From contig NZ_CP012040.1 in NCBI RefSeq assembly GCF_001050135.1, forward strand, positions 372,001-436,000: a stretch of 64,000 nucleotides of DNA, given 5' to 3'. The notes below the pieces were generated by a model that did not search any database, was not told the DNA's origin, and worked only from the letters and a program-made list of their open reading frames with translations. Positions within the stretch are counted from its first letter, which is position 1. The number at the start of each line of letters is the position of its first letter. The DNA is from Cyclobacterium amurskyense (GTDB lineage: Bacteria; Bacteroidota; Bacteroidia; Cytophagales; Cyclobacteriaceae). Of this stretch, positions 26,446 to 37,100 are shown in pieces. The position numbers and the translations under genes were made by a program.

Positions 26446-29115
26446 CTAAAGAGACAATGCTTCCATCCAAACCAATTCTTCTTTTTGGACGGAAGCAGCA
26501 GCAAAGTGTCCACTAAGTATTTCCTTGCCCTTGCCATGTTCAATGCTCATTTCTCCATTGCCATGCATATACATAATATAGTCTTTCCCTAATGAAGTTT
26601 CCACCTCTACAACTCCGGTTTTGTCCACAAGTGCTACATTTTTGACAAATGACTCCTCTCCATCGAAGCCCTCAAAGACAGAAACAAAAGTCTGTAAGCC
26701 ATCTCCTCTTTTCCGCCTTACAAAATAAGGCAGTGTGGCGCCAATATCTGCATTCTTCCAATCTTTTTGTCCCCAGCCATCGCCAACAAACATCTCCTCC
26801 CCTTCTTGCCCAAGGGACCAAGCCCGAGTAGTCATTCCATTCTCAGATATCCATTGGCTGTTCCACGTTCCTTTTCCATTACTGGTCCTGGTTTCTTTAA
26901 AATCATATAGTGACAAACCAGCCTTGGCAACAGGAGAAATACCATTTATTGTCAGTTGCTTACTCGAAGCATGGAAAACATAATCCTGAATTTCACCGCC
27001 CTGTACCCTAAAGAAATCCACTACATAACTGTGTCCGTTTCCATGATCGACCAATACAGCCGTTCGCTTGTAAACCGAAGCCTGGGAATAGGCCGTTGAA
27101 GCCATTTCCATTATTTTGACTTTAGGATAAGTTTTGAACAACAAAATTTCTCCCCCTCTTCCTTTACTAATCTGGTTCTCTTCATCGATCAGCACCGTAT
27201 TGTGGGCCAGGGCCCTGATATTATTGGGTTTTAGCGGATGGTCCCAAAGGTATCCCAAATCAGAGAGTAAGGAAGTACCATTCTTCCAATAGTAAAGGTT
27301 AAGGCTGTCATTTTCATGGTGAATACCCCAAGGGCTTGCACTTAATAACAATAAGCTTTCCCTACCATCCAGCCCCGTTCTAAGGTGCCCAATTTGCAGA
27401 TTTTGCGGGCACCAATCTGGGAACGATAAAACAGCTCCTTTTTCCTTTTCCAGCTTTGGCTTTCTGTAATACATGGAGAAAGACAAAGCTCCATTGGGCT
27501 TGGTAAGGTCATAAGGAAGTCGAAGAACAGGTTCTACTTCACTGTCAGTGAATTCGCTGTTAAACCCCGCTGATCCACTGTGTAAAAGCAGATCATCCCC
27601 GCAAAGTTCTTTTAGCAAGGCGAGGTATTCCTTTTTCTCCGGATAATTGGCGACCATTAACTCCACATAAGCCACATCAAGCGTGGTGTTTTCGAAAGAG
27701 TCCGCATAGGGTGGGTATTTTAAATCCCCTTGCAAGCCTTTGAAAAAGGCCTCCCAAACCAGTTTATAATTGCTATCATGGTAAAGGTCTAAATCGTCTA
27801 TTCGTTGTCCCGTCTTGTCCTTATATCCTGAGGGGTCTGAATACCCATGAGCGGCTTGGGCCATGTCCCAAATCCCTCCCAAGGTCATCAAACCATAGAA
27901 AGGGGATTCGCTGGTAGTCCCATCAGGCAAATACCAACCATCAACGGTCATATTGAATCCTTCAAGTCCAAACCTAAGCAAACCCGGATGCCCTACACAC
28001 ATCCCAACCAGGGCTACGGCCGTTCGGTTACTGACAGATTTATTGTTCAACTTCTTGTCGCAAACCAGCAAAATGGTACTTTCAAGAAGCAGGTCTTTTT
28101 CTATTTTGTATTTGTCTTTTTCAGTATAAAGAGGCCTTTCATCGGACTTCTTTGCTTGACAGGTGAGGTCATAGGCTGTGACAACTTTTCTCACAAAATC
28201 AGATTCCAAGCCTACTCCACTTGCCCTTCCTGCACTCCAAAAACCTGTCCATAAAGCATTGTCTGGCACATTAGGCGGAGGACAAAGTTCTGGCTCGGGC
28301 AGTTTCATCATATTGAGCGCTGCCGTTTTTGGATCCATGTCGGCATATTCACCATAACCTACATGAATCAACCAGCCAGGATAGCATTTGGCAAGCCGAA
28401 GCAAGATCTCTCTACAGGTGGCTGCATAGGTGATGTTTCCTGTAAGTAGATATCCTTCTGCCAGGGTTTGGCAAAATCCTGCGATCCATTGTACTTTTCT
28501 GGACCTTATATTGGCCGTAAAGCTTGGTCTACCCTCTTTGTATTTGAAAATCACAAAGGGATCTCCACCACAATAGGTTAGTTTTTGAGGCTTCCCCCAA
28601 GTTGTCGTTAGGACAATTTCCTCAGGATATTCACTGTTAGGAAACACCGCATCACACTCAGTACATTGGATTTCCTCTGGATTTTCCACATCCCAACTCC
28701 ACAAGCCATGAGGATGAACCGGCAAGCCTTTGTCTCTACAAGAAGGGCAAGGCGTCCATAGCGGGTCACCAGGAGTTGTTTCTTCCACCATACTATTGAG
28801 AAAGTCTGGTGTGATCTTGCCAATGTGTTGCTTTATAATCGCATCTATCCTGTCAAAATGAACCCTGGCCCAATCGTAATTTTTAATATTTTCTTTAGCA
28901 GCTTGCAGGTTGTCTTCCTTGATTGTCAGACAAGGATGATTAACCGAGTGCCGGTACATTTTCCAATCCGTCCAATCCAGCAATTGTTCAGTATCTGGGT
29001 AATCGAAGGATTTGTGCGGCGTAGAAGAGAGGGCAAATGGACTTAAATACATTCCTAAGCCCAAAAGTGTGCTTTGTTTTATAAAGTCCCTTCTATTCGC
29101 TGTTTTATTGTCCAT
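26446..29115 (-). CDS. Heparinase II/III-like Tat-exported protein
   Basis: The N-terminus NRRDFIKQSTLLGLGMYLS is a Tat signal. Residues about 120-165 hold two Cys pairs, CPSC and CTEC, around HPHGLWSWDVENPEEI, a zinc-ribbon-like insert seen in some heparinase II/III-family proteins. An alpha/alpha toroid follows (about 200-510). The C-terminal beta-sandwich has the heparinase II/III segment IRALAHNTVLIDEENQ near 640 and DHGNGHSYVVDFFRVQGG. It likely cleaves a uronic-acid-containing polysaccharide by elimination, but the catalytic residues cannot be assigned by eye. The 889-residue length is normal. It is in an operon with the ceramidase-like genes, 51 bp downstream of them. Confidence 0.85.
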   Translation of the reverse strand: MDNKTANRRDFIKQSTLLGLGMYLSPFALSSTPHKSFDYPDTEQLLDWTDWKMYRHSVNHPCLTIKEDNLQAAKENIKNYDWARVHFDRIDAIIKQHIGKITPDFLNSMVEETTPGDPLWTPCPSCRDKGLPVHPHGLWSWDVENPEEIQCTECDAVFPNSEYPEEIVLTTTWGKPQKLTYCGGDPFVIFKYKEGRPSFTANIRSRKVQWIAGFCQTLAEGYLLTGNITYAATCREILLRLAKCYPGWLIHVGYGEYADMDPKTAALNMMKLPEPELCPPPNVPDNALWTGFWSAGRASGVGLESDFVRKVVTAYDLTCQAKKSDERPLYTEKDKYKIEKDLLLESTILLVCDKKLNNKSVSNRTAVALVGMCVGHPGLLRFGLEGFNMTVDGWYLPDGTTSESPFYGLMTLGGIWDMAQAAHGYSDPSGYKDKTGQRIDDLDLYHDSNYKLVWEAFFKGLQGDLKYPPYADSFENTTLDVAYVELMVANYPEKKEYLALLKELCGDDLLLHSGSAGFNSEFTDSEVEPVLRLPYDLTKPNGALSFSMYYRKPKLEKEKGAVLSFPDWCPQNLQIGHLRTGLDGRESLLLLSASPWGIHHENDSLNLYYWKNGTSLLSDLGYLWDHPLKPNNIRALAHNTVLIDEENQISKGRGGEILLFKTYPKVKIMEMASTAYSQASVYKRTAVLVDHGNGHSYVVDFFRVQGGEIQDYVFHASSKQLTINGISPVAKAGLSLYDFKETRTSNGKGTWNSQWISENGMTTRAWSLGQEGEEMFVGDGWGQKDWKNADIGATLPYFVRRKRGDGLQTFVSVFEGFDGEESFVKNVALVDKTGVVEVETSLGKDYIMYMHGNGEMSIEHGKGKEILSGHFAAASVQKEELVWMEALSL

Positions 29116-29166
29116 GCTTAGGGTTTGAAATTGCTTTGAATTGGGTTAAGTATTTTCTAAGAGGTA

Positions 29167-30546
29167 TTAAAATTCGGCCATCATCTGGTTAATTCGCTTG
29201 TATATTTCTGTTTCCAGGGTTGGCTTCCAAGTTCCAGGATGACCAAAAGCAATTTGAGAAGTGGCTCCTTCGTAACCGCCTTCGTTCAAAACCGTCCTTG
29301 TAGGAATATAAGCCATTACATCATTTGAATAGCCGAGAACAAATAAATCATTTCCATACTGGGTTTTCAGCTTGACAGAATAGTCAACAACTGGCTCTCC
29401 GCCAAGGGCAACCAAAAATTGTGCGCCCAATTTCCAAATTTGAATAGGATAAGGATAAGATAAGTTTACCTCCTTATTTTTCACCTTTTCATGCATCATT
29501 TTGGCCCATCGCTGGTAATGTCCACTGCTCTCCTTGATCATTTTATCCAATGCCTCATTAGAAGGTGGTTCATTCAATGCCAGGTTTACTTCCGAGTAAG
29601 CTGTTTTTAATTGAGGAGTCAAAGGCTTCATTTCTTTACCCAATACACTCTCTACAGCAGCTGCCAATTCTTTCCCATACTTTTTAGCCAAAGGAAGGGT
29701 TCTTCTCGGCAAAGGATTTTGATCGGCTCCTGCACCTTGGAAAAACATTGCTGTAGCACCTGGATACATTTTCTCCAGTTCAATTTGGGCAAACCCTGGG
29801 TAATCGCCTGACCACTGGCTGATTGACAAAACAGTGGCATGACAGGCATAACCAAAAGTTATGGCTTTTAGGTTGCCTTTCATATCCGTAACTTTCAGCA
29901 CGGGTACCGAATAATCATTAGGCCCATTCACTATTGTAGTTGCCTCCATGCTGGCTTCCGAATTGTTCCTTCGATTTACCTGAAACCTGGTTACTCCACT
30001 CTCTGAATAAATTTTTGCCGGGGCCAAGCCTTCCAATGCATCCCCTACTAGGGCTACTATTTGTTCTTCTAACCAAGCCGAATAATTGATAACCTTTTCA
30101 ACTTCTTCTTGATTCAAAGGGTAAACATGGTACAAATAGTCTTTCAGCACAGGGCCGGAATGAGAATGAGAAAAATTCATCAGCACAGCATTCTCAGGCA
30201 GAGAATACCGAGCCTTAATTTTCTCCTTGATGCGACTGCTCATGTCTCGAGGCATGCCCGAAAGGTCATTGGTAATTAAAACGGCTGTATTGTTATCCTC
30301 ATCCTGAATGGCAAGCGCTTTGGACCATATAGGGTGAATGGTACCTTCAGAAGGCCCTGTTCTTGAAGCAAAGCCAGCCATCCACATAGGGACTTTAGGC
30401 GTAATGTCTACTTTTGCCACATTTGCTTTCCAATGCGCTGAGGCATCCTGAGCGGACAAAAGGGAAGCGCTAAAAAAGCTACTAGCTATAAGTACCAAAA
30501 AAGACAGGTGCTGAATGTGTTTAATGTTGTTTTTAATATTTCTCAT
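29167..30546 (-). CDS. Neutral/alkaline ceramidase-like protein 2
   Basis: A signal peptide (HLSFLVLIASSFFSASLLSAQ) is followed by the neutral/alkaline non-lysosomal ceramidase N-terminal domain: VDITPKVPMWMAGFASR, then the zinc HxH in NFSHSHSGPV and a further His in GYACHATVLS. GAGADQNPLPRR is the conserved central motif. At 459 residues it lacks the C-terminal Ig-like domain of true ceramidases. In Bacteroidota and Planctomycetota such proteins occur in sugar loci, so the amide or ester substrate may not be ceramide. It is about half identical to the next gene upstream, which overlaps by 4 bp: a tandem duplicate. Confidence 0.87.
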   Translation of the reverse strand: MRNIKNNIKHIQHLSFLVLIASSFFSASLLSAQDASAHWKANVAKVDITPKVPMWMAGFASRTGPSEGTIHPIWSKALAIQDEDNNTAVLITNDLSGMPRDMSSRIKEKIKARYSLPENAVLMNFSHSHSGPVLKDYLYHVYPLNQEEVEKVINYSAWLEEQIVALVGDALEGLAPAKIYSESGVTRFQVNRRNNSEASMEATTIVNGPNDYSVPVLKVTDMKGNLKAITFGYACHATVLSISQWSGDYPGFAQIELEKMYPGATAMFFQGAGADQNPLPRRTLPLAKKYGKELAAAVESVLGKEMKPLTPQLKTAYSEVNLALNEPPSNEALDKMIKESSGHYQRWAKMMHEKVKNKEVNLSYPYPIQIWKLGAQFLVALGGEPVVDYSVKLKTQYGNDLFVLGYSNDVMAYIPTRTVLNEGGYEGATSQIAFGHPGTWKPTLETEIYKRINQMMAEF

Positions 30547-31949
30547 GGCGCTATTAAGGGATATTCCACAGTTTTAATGCCTACACTTTCAGCAAGCTTT
30601 ACTGCTTCGGAAAGGATATTGTCTTCTATTGAAGCTGCCCATTGGGTGGTAAAAAGCGGAGACCTATTGGCCTCATAGCCACCTTCTGCAAGCACTACTT
30701 TAGTGGGGATATAGCCCATCACATCATTGGAATAGCCCATCACAAATATATCCGGGCCAAAAATCTTTTTAAGTTCCAGAGAATACCCAACAAGGAGTTC
30801 ACCTCCTAAAGCAAATAGAGGTTGATCGCCTATTTTCCATGCTTGTACTGGATAAGGATAGGAATCCTTAATTTTTTCTCCTTTGTCCAATCTAGCTATC
30901 CAGATTTTTGCATATTCTTTCAGGTAATCTGGATAACCTGGAATTACACCACTGATTATATCTTCAAGTTCTGATTTGGTAGGAACGTCCTTAGCAAAGG
31001 TCAGGTCTATTTCTGAATAAGCCGTTGATAGTGTTCCTTCCAATACATTCATGTCTTCATTTATAACCCGCTCTACAGCAGCTGCCAGCTCTTTGCCATA
31101 TTGCTGTGCCAGTGGTGCGGACCTTCTTGGCAATGGGTTTTGATCGGCTCCTGCTCCTTGGAAAAACAAGGCGGTAGCACCTGGATAAAGCTTCTCCAGT
31201 TCTATCTGAGCAAAGCCTGCATAGTCCCCTGATAGCTGATAATCAGACAGAACAGTAGGATGGCAAGCATAGCCAAAAAGTATTGCTTTAATCTCTCCTT
31301 TTTGGTCTTCGACTTTTATGACAGGGACAGCGTAATCGTTGGGACCTTTTAATTCAGTTTGTGCGTTTAATTGGGCTTCTTTGTTATTTCTTCTGTTGAC
31401 TTGGAATCTCGTCACCCCATTATCAGAAGACAAGGTTACGGGTTCAAGTGCCTTGATGGCATTGCCCACCAACTCCACTATTTCCCTCTCTACCCGAAAG
31501 GAAAATTGTTTAATTTTATTGTATTCCTCTTTACTAAGCTGGAATTCATACCTGGGATAGTCCGTCTCCGGGCCGGTATGTGTATGCGAACTATTTAGGA
31601 TAATCTGATCCCTTGAAAGCCCATATTTCTCTTTCAATTGGTCTCTTATATTATCGGACAGAAATTTTCTGAAAGCCAACAAATCTGTGGTCACGATAAC
31701 AGCAAGTTTACCATTGGAATCTTCTATTGCAAGGGCTTTGGCCCAAACGGAATGCCTAACACCTTCTGAAGGTTTCTTTCTCGCGGCATAGCCTCCCATC
31801 CAGATGGAACCTTCAGGGGTAATTTCAACTTTATCCACTCCGGCTTTCCAGGAGGATATTTTTTGTTGTGCATGTAACTGATGGCTAAACAATAAAACTG
31901 TTAGGCCTAAAAAAATAAGGTTACAGGATCTTTGGAAAATTATTTTCAT
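30543..31949 (-). CDS. Neutral/alkaline ceramidase-like protein 1
   Basis: A signal peptide (LIFLGLTVLLFSHQLHAQQ) is followed by the same fold as its downstream copy: VEITPEGSIWMGGYAARKKPSEG, zinc HxH in NSSHTHTGPETD, His in GYACHPTVLSD, and GAGADQNPLPRR. It is 468 residues and periplasmic. It is the first enzyme gene after the SusC2/SusD2 pair and starts a five-gene run to 24661. A terminator and a dispersed repeat lie between it and SusD2, so it may have its own promoter or depend on read-through. Confidence 0.87.
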   Translation of the reverse strand: MKIIFQRSCNLIFLGLTVLLFSHQLHAQQKISSWKAGVDKVEITPEGSIWMGGYAARKKPSEGVRHSVWAKALAIEDSNGKLAVIVTTDLLAFRKFLSDNIRDQLKEKYGLSRDQIILNSSHTHTGPETDYPRYEFQLSKEEYNKIKQFSFRVEREIVELVGNAIKALEPVTLSSDNGVTRFQVNRRNNKEAQLNAQTELKGPNDYAVPVIKVEDQKGEIKAILFGYACHPTVLSDYQLSGDYAGFAQIELEKLYPGATALFFQGAGADQNPLPRRSAPLAQQYGKELAAAVERVINEDMNVLEGTLSTAYSEIDLTFAKDVPTKSELEDIISGVIPGYPDYLKEYAKIWIARLDKGEKIKDSYPYPVQAWKIGDQPLFALGGELLVGYSLELKKIFGPDIFVMGYSNDVMGYIPTKVVLAEGGYEANRSPLFTTQWAASIEDNILSEAVKLAESVGIKTVEYPLIAP

Positions 31950-32169
31950 GAGTCAATATTTAATGGAACGGATTTAATCGTTTTAAAACCAATTAAACAA
32001 AAAGGCTCAATGACCCTTCTCAGGTGCAGCCTTCATAAGAAAGACATTCTTATTGGTTTAGAGAGTAGTTAACTAATCACCTGGTTGAAAATAGTAAAGT
32101 TGGCTGTTATTGGAATGATTTCATGAACTGATAAAATGGTTTAAGCATGTTTTGGGTTTAAAATGCTTG

Positions 32170-32322
32170 AACCCGAAATATGCAATAGACAATCTATTAC
32201 GTGCTGAAATCGCTTCAAAATCAGCCTGATTCTCTTGCGATTGCAACACTTCCCGTAAACACGGGACAGGCTTCACCCCTGACATTGTCAGGGCGGAGAA
32301 ATTCTATTATATAATCCGGGTT
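32170..32322 (+). repeat. MITE-like repeat copy D (internal deletion)
   Basis: Both termini are intact (AACCCGAAATATGCAATAG ... ATAATCCGGGTT), but about 60 bp with the CATAGC/GCTATG hairpin are missing. It is 153 bp. It lies between SusD2 and the ceramidase-like gene. Confidence 0.92.
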
Positions 32323-32362
32323 AAAAAAAAATCCCTCTGCTAAAGATCTAACAGAGGGATTT
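32323..32362 (-). terminator. Terminator after SusC2/SusD2
   Basis: AAATCCCTCTG (32329-32339) and CAGAGGGATTT (32352-32362) form an 11-bp stem. On the minus strand it is followed by a run of T, abutting the dispersed repeat. It lies just past the SusD2 stop at 32369. Confidence 0.87.
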
Positions 32363-32368
32363 AATTAA

Positions 32369-34126
32369 CTATTCTATAGTTTCCAAAGGAGGAACATTGT
32401 TCTCTGCTCCAACATAACCTATATTTTGGTTAATTGTCCCTAAGGAGTTTGCTGTTATGACATTATTGTCAATTGGCCATAACACGTGAAATGGTGCAAT
32501 TGCAGGAGTATTTCCAATCACAATAGGCTTGATAGTATACATGATATTTTTTTCCATTATTCTATCGTACCACCAGTTACTGTCAGCAAATCCATCCAAA
32601 GTATAACCTCCAAGACCTTGAGAAGCCATGATGTAAGATACCCTTACCATTTCTGAATGGCGAGGAGTTTCTAGGAACAACTCACGAGCTCTTTCATCAA
32701 AGATGTATTCGATAGTAACATCAGAAGCATCTATTGGAAGCGCATTGGCTCTGTTTCTAACCATATTGATATCAGCAGCAGCTGCATCCATTTGGTTTTT
32801 CCAATAGTAAGCTTCAGCACGTAGAAGGTAAGTTTCTGCAAGTCTAAAGATATACCAGTCACCATTTCCACCCATAGGCACTGCAGTAGGTGATTGTTGA
32901 GGCTGGTAAGTTTTATAGAAAATCAATGGGAAATGCTTATAAACTGAATCCTGAGGAGCAGTCATGTACATAGGATTAATAGGTTTTCCAAAGTCAACAG
33001 ACTCAGGATTGGTATATACCAATTCATGCTTATCAATCCAGTTAACATCACTTCTTCTAAGGTCAGGAGTAGTCATGTAATCAAACCCATCTTCTTCCCA
33101 AATATCATAAAAGCTATAAGGAGTAGAGATCATATCTGGGTTACCTCTTCCTAATGAATCATATCTTGGTCCATTGTCAAAAGTACCTCTTAAACCTTGG
33201 CTATCACGAATGGAAGAATGCCACCAAGATGCGTGGAAATGTCTCATAGTATACAAACCAGCAGTTTGTGCACCAGAAGGGGCTTCAAATCTATCAACCA
33301 TCGCTAAAATGGTTTCTGTATTTGCACCAATATTCTTGTTTTCAGGACGGTGTAAATCCCAGATCACATTTTTCTCCGCAATATCAGCTTCAGAGCCAAA
33401 TCTATCTTCAACCAATGCATAACCACCATTGATAACTGCTGAAGAAGATTCTATGGCTTTATCAAATTCCATATTGGCAAGGTAAACCTTGGTCAACAAA
33501 TGGTTACCAGCACCCTTAGTAATCGCTCCTGGAACAGCCGCTTCAGGCAACCATTGCACTGCATATTCCAAATCTGCTTGAATTTTATCAAGAATGGCCC
33601 AACGGCTATGTGTTTGGTAATCCAATCTTACACCTCTTACCTCTTCTCCAACAAATGGAACATCACCATAAGAGTTGATCAACCAGTAATACCAAAATGC
33701 CCTGTGCCATAAACTTTCAGCCAAGATCGCATTTCTAGTGGCATCATCCTCCCATTCGATATCATCAATTCTTCCTATAACTACATTGGCATTTTTGATG
33801 AATTCAAAAGACTCAGAAAAAAGAGGCACAAAGGTATAATAACGATCAAAGAAAGGAGTGGTTTGAAACCAGTCCATTTGGAATGTTGGAGTACCTCCTT
33901 CAGAAGAAGACCATTCCCCCACCATATAGTGTCTTCTACTACCTGTTACACCTTCAGTAAGGGCTTTTCTCATGGTAACCAAACCAGCTTCATAGCCAGA
34001 TGCATCTATAAACACATTCTCCGGGGCAAAGAAGGAGAGCGGTTTTTGTTCGAGTAAGTCTTCTGAGCAGGAAAATGCTAGTAAACCTACCAGAAAAAGG
34101 AACAAATATTGTTTTATATATTTCAT
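32369..34126 (-). CDS. SusD/RagB-family surface lipoprotein 2
   Basis: It has a lipoprotein signal MKYIKQYLFLFLVGLLAFSC-S followed by EDLLEQKPLSFFAPENVF, the standard SusD/RagB start. TPR-type helices include AILAESLWHRAFWYYWLINSYGDVPFV, and a C-terminal RagB segment has LAETYLLRAEAYYWKN and RARELFLETPRHSEMVRV. At 585 residues it is complete. It binds glycan at the cell surface and works with SusC2, which starts the same transcript 28 bp upstream. Ligand not determinable. Confidence 0.93.
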   Translation of the reverse strand: MKYIKQYLFLFLVGLLAFSCSEDLLEQKPLSFFAPENVFIDASGYEAGLVTMRKALTEGVTGSRRHYMVGEWSSSEGGTPTFQMDWFQTTPFFDRYYTFVPLFSESFEFIKNANVVIGRIDDIEWEDDATRNAILAESLWHRAFWYYWLINSYGDVPFVGEEVRGVRLDYQTHSRWAILDKIQADLEYAVQWLPEAAVPGAITKGAGNHLLTKVYLANMEFDKAIESSSAVINGGYALVEDRFGSEADIAEKNVIWDLHRPENKNIGANTETILAMVDRFEAPSGAQTAGLYTMRHFHASWWHSSIRDSQGLRGTFDNGPRYDSLGRGNPDMISTPYSFYDIWEEDGFDYMTTPDLRRSDVNWIDKHELVYTNPESVDFGKPINPMYMTAPQDSVYKHFPLIFYKTYQPQQSPTAVPMGGNGDWYIFRLAETYLLRAEAYYWKNQMDAAAADINMVRNRANALPIDASDVTIEYIFDERARELFLETPRHSEMVRVSYIMASQGLGGYTLDGFADSNWWYDRIMEKNIMYTIKPIVIGNTPAIAPFHVLWPIDNNVITANSLGTINQNIGYVGAENNVPPLETIE

Positions 34127-34154
34127 AATATTTAAATCTTTTTGGTACTAAACA

Positions 34155-37100
34155 TTAAAGCGAAAGGTTGATTCCTGCAGAAAACGATTTTGGCATCGGT
34201 ACATTTCCTGATTCAGGATCATATCCAGGCCAATTGGTAAACGTCGCTAGGTTTCTTGCAGAAACAAACACTCTGATACTCTTTGTTTGCAACTTCTCTG
34301 CGATGTAAGAAGGAATATTGTAGGACAAGGAAACATCCTGAACCCTAAGAAATCCTGTAGGCTTGAATACCCTCAAACCTCCTCCATATGCACCATGGAC
34401 TTCTGAAGTACGAGCGTACTCAGTCTCTCCGTTAGTAGGTGTCCAGTAAGGGATATTCATGATATTGATCCTATCATAAGTTGAAGACTCATGCGTTGCA
34501 TAAGTAAATTCTCTTTGATGTCCTAAATCAGCTCTCAAGAAAATAGTTGCCGTGAAATCTTTAAGGAAAGTGAAATCATTTCTTAAACCCAAACGGTATC
34601 TAGGCCTTGTATATCCAATAAATTGTTTGTCAACCAAAGCGTCATAAACACCATCACCATTAACGTCTTCAGATTTGTAATCTCCAGGTTGCATATTATA
34701 AACTCCTGCTTCATCAGCTTCGTCCAATTGCCAAACACCTTGTACATTATAATCCCAAATCACATCAATTGCCTGTCCTGGGAACCATTGATTGGTATAA
34801 TCAGGAACTTCTCTAGTGACAGTTTCTCCTCCAATGATTATTTCCTCAGTATCTCCAAATAATTTAACAATCTTGTTTCTGTTTAAAGAGAAAACAAAAT
34901 TTGATTTCCATAATATATTTGGACGGTTTACATTGACTGTATTGATAGTAACATCCAATCCTTTGTTTCTTAACTCACCCAAATTAGCGGTAATACTAGA
35001 GAAACCGGTAATTTGAGGCAATTGTCTGTTCATCAACAAATCCGTTGTGGTCATGTCATAGAATTCTGCAGAAACATCAATTCTATTTTCCAAAAGTCCC
35101 AAGTCCAAGCCAATATTATAGGATTCCGTTTTTTCCCATCTTAGACCTTGGTTTGCCAATGTATTGTTATATAATCCTAGTTGAACATTGGTTCCATCAT
35201 AGTATAAGTTGGTACCAATTTGTGCCAAAGAAGAATAAATACCGATGTCTCTGTTACCATTGACACCCCAAGAACCTCTAAGTTTCAATAAGCTGATTGC
35301 AGTATTTTGAGGGAAGAATGCTTCTTCAGAAACGATCCATCCTAAAGCTACGGCTGGGAAAGTCGCTACGTTATTGTCTGCACCAAAAGCAGAGTAACCA
35401 TCTCTTCTTACTGAAGTTGTCAACAAGTACCTGTCTAAATAGGAATAGTTAAGTCTTGCCATGTAGGCATTTCCACCAGCCTCAGTATCATTAGTATTCA
35501 CTAATGGTCTTGAACCAAATTGTAGTCCATTAAACCCTAAAGCCTGGTTAGGTTGGAAAGTTTGATTTTCTCCATAAGAATTAAATGTCTTGGTTTGTTC
35601 AGCATTGTAAAGCAAGGTTACATTGAAATTATGATCACCTATTTCTTTGTTCCATGTTAAGATATTATCAACCATCCATGCATTCAAAGAATAATCAGTT
35701 CTCGTACCATAGCCATCCAATCTGTCTCTACCACCAATAATTGTTTCAGGTCCCCAGAAATTATAGTTCTTTTGGAAGTCGAATCGAGGCTGGTAAGACA
35801 ATTTGTACTGAATTCCAAAAGGCAATTTCACATTTGCATACAATGAAGCAAAAACACCAGTAGTCTTATTAAGTCTCTGCTGGTAAGTAGAATTGATCAA
35901 TGGATTCACAATGATCGGATATCCATGAGGATACCAATTCAAAGTACCATCCTCTTCATATTTAGTACTATATGGGCTAATAGAAGCAAAGTTAGTACTT
36001 GCAGGAACTGAACTATTATCGGTATTAGAAAATTGGGCGTTTGTTCCCACGTTTAACCAATCGGTTACCTTAAAGTCTAAATTCAACCTAGATCTAATAG
36101 AGCTAAAATCATCACCCACCAAATAATTTTGGTTATCTACATAACCCAAAGACCAATAGTATTGGAATTTTTCATCTCCACCACTAATACTTAAATCATA
36201 ATCTTGTCTGACACCATTACGAGTGGCTTCATCCAACCAATTGGTAGTATTACCGGCAAGATATTGCTCTATCTCAGTATCAAAGAAATTAAGTCGGTTC
36301 AAGTACTCCAATGTATTGTCTGTATTCGAATTGGCATTGGCACTTCTCCATTGATCAAGAGTAACACCGTCAGATAGACTTGCAGGATCATCCCAGTAGT
36401 AATCAGGACGATCAGCAACACCTAAGGTCCTAAAGAAATCTCTTCTAAAGTCCTCATATTGTTCAGCATTTTTAGGTCCGAAATTTTTATTCGTAAAGGT
36501 GTTGATACCCGTTTTGGCTGAGAAATTAATAGTTGGCGCACCTGATTGACCTTTAATAGTAGTAATCATAACTACACCAGAAGCCGCTTTGGATCCAAAT
36601 ACTGCTGCAGAACTTGCATCTTTTAAAATATCAATTGACTCGATATCATTTGGATTAATGTCAGAAAGTTTACCATAGAAGATCACTCCATCCACAACGA
36701 TAAGTGGAGACGTTCCACCAGTAAGAGACGTTGGTCCCCTTACCTCTAAAGAAGTACCACCAGAAGCAGAAGTTCCTTGATTTCCATAAAAACCAGCAAC
36801 TGTACCTGCTAACATATCAGAAACCTGAGTCAACGGCTGGTTTTTAAAGGTAGAAGCATTGACTCTTGTCACCGCTCCAGTCAAATCACTTTTCTTTTGA
36901 GTACCATAACCTACAACAACAACCTCATTTAAGTCTGTTGCACTAGTCGTTAATCGTACATCTATTGTAGTCTGGTTACCTACTTTAATTTCTTGATTCA
37001 AAAAGCCTATAAAAGAGTAAACCAATGTGGCCTCACTATTAGGAACACTTATTGAATAAGTTCCATCAATATCCGTTATGGTACCGATACCGGAACCTTG

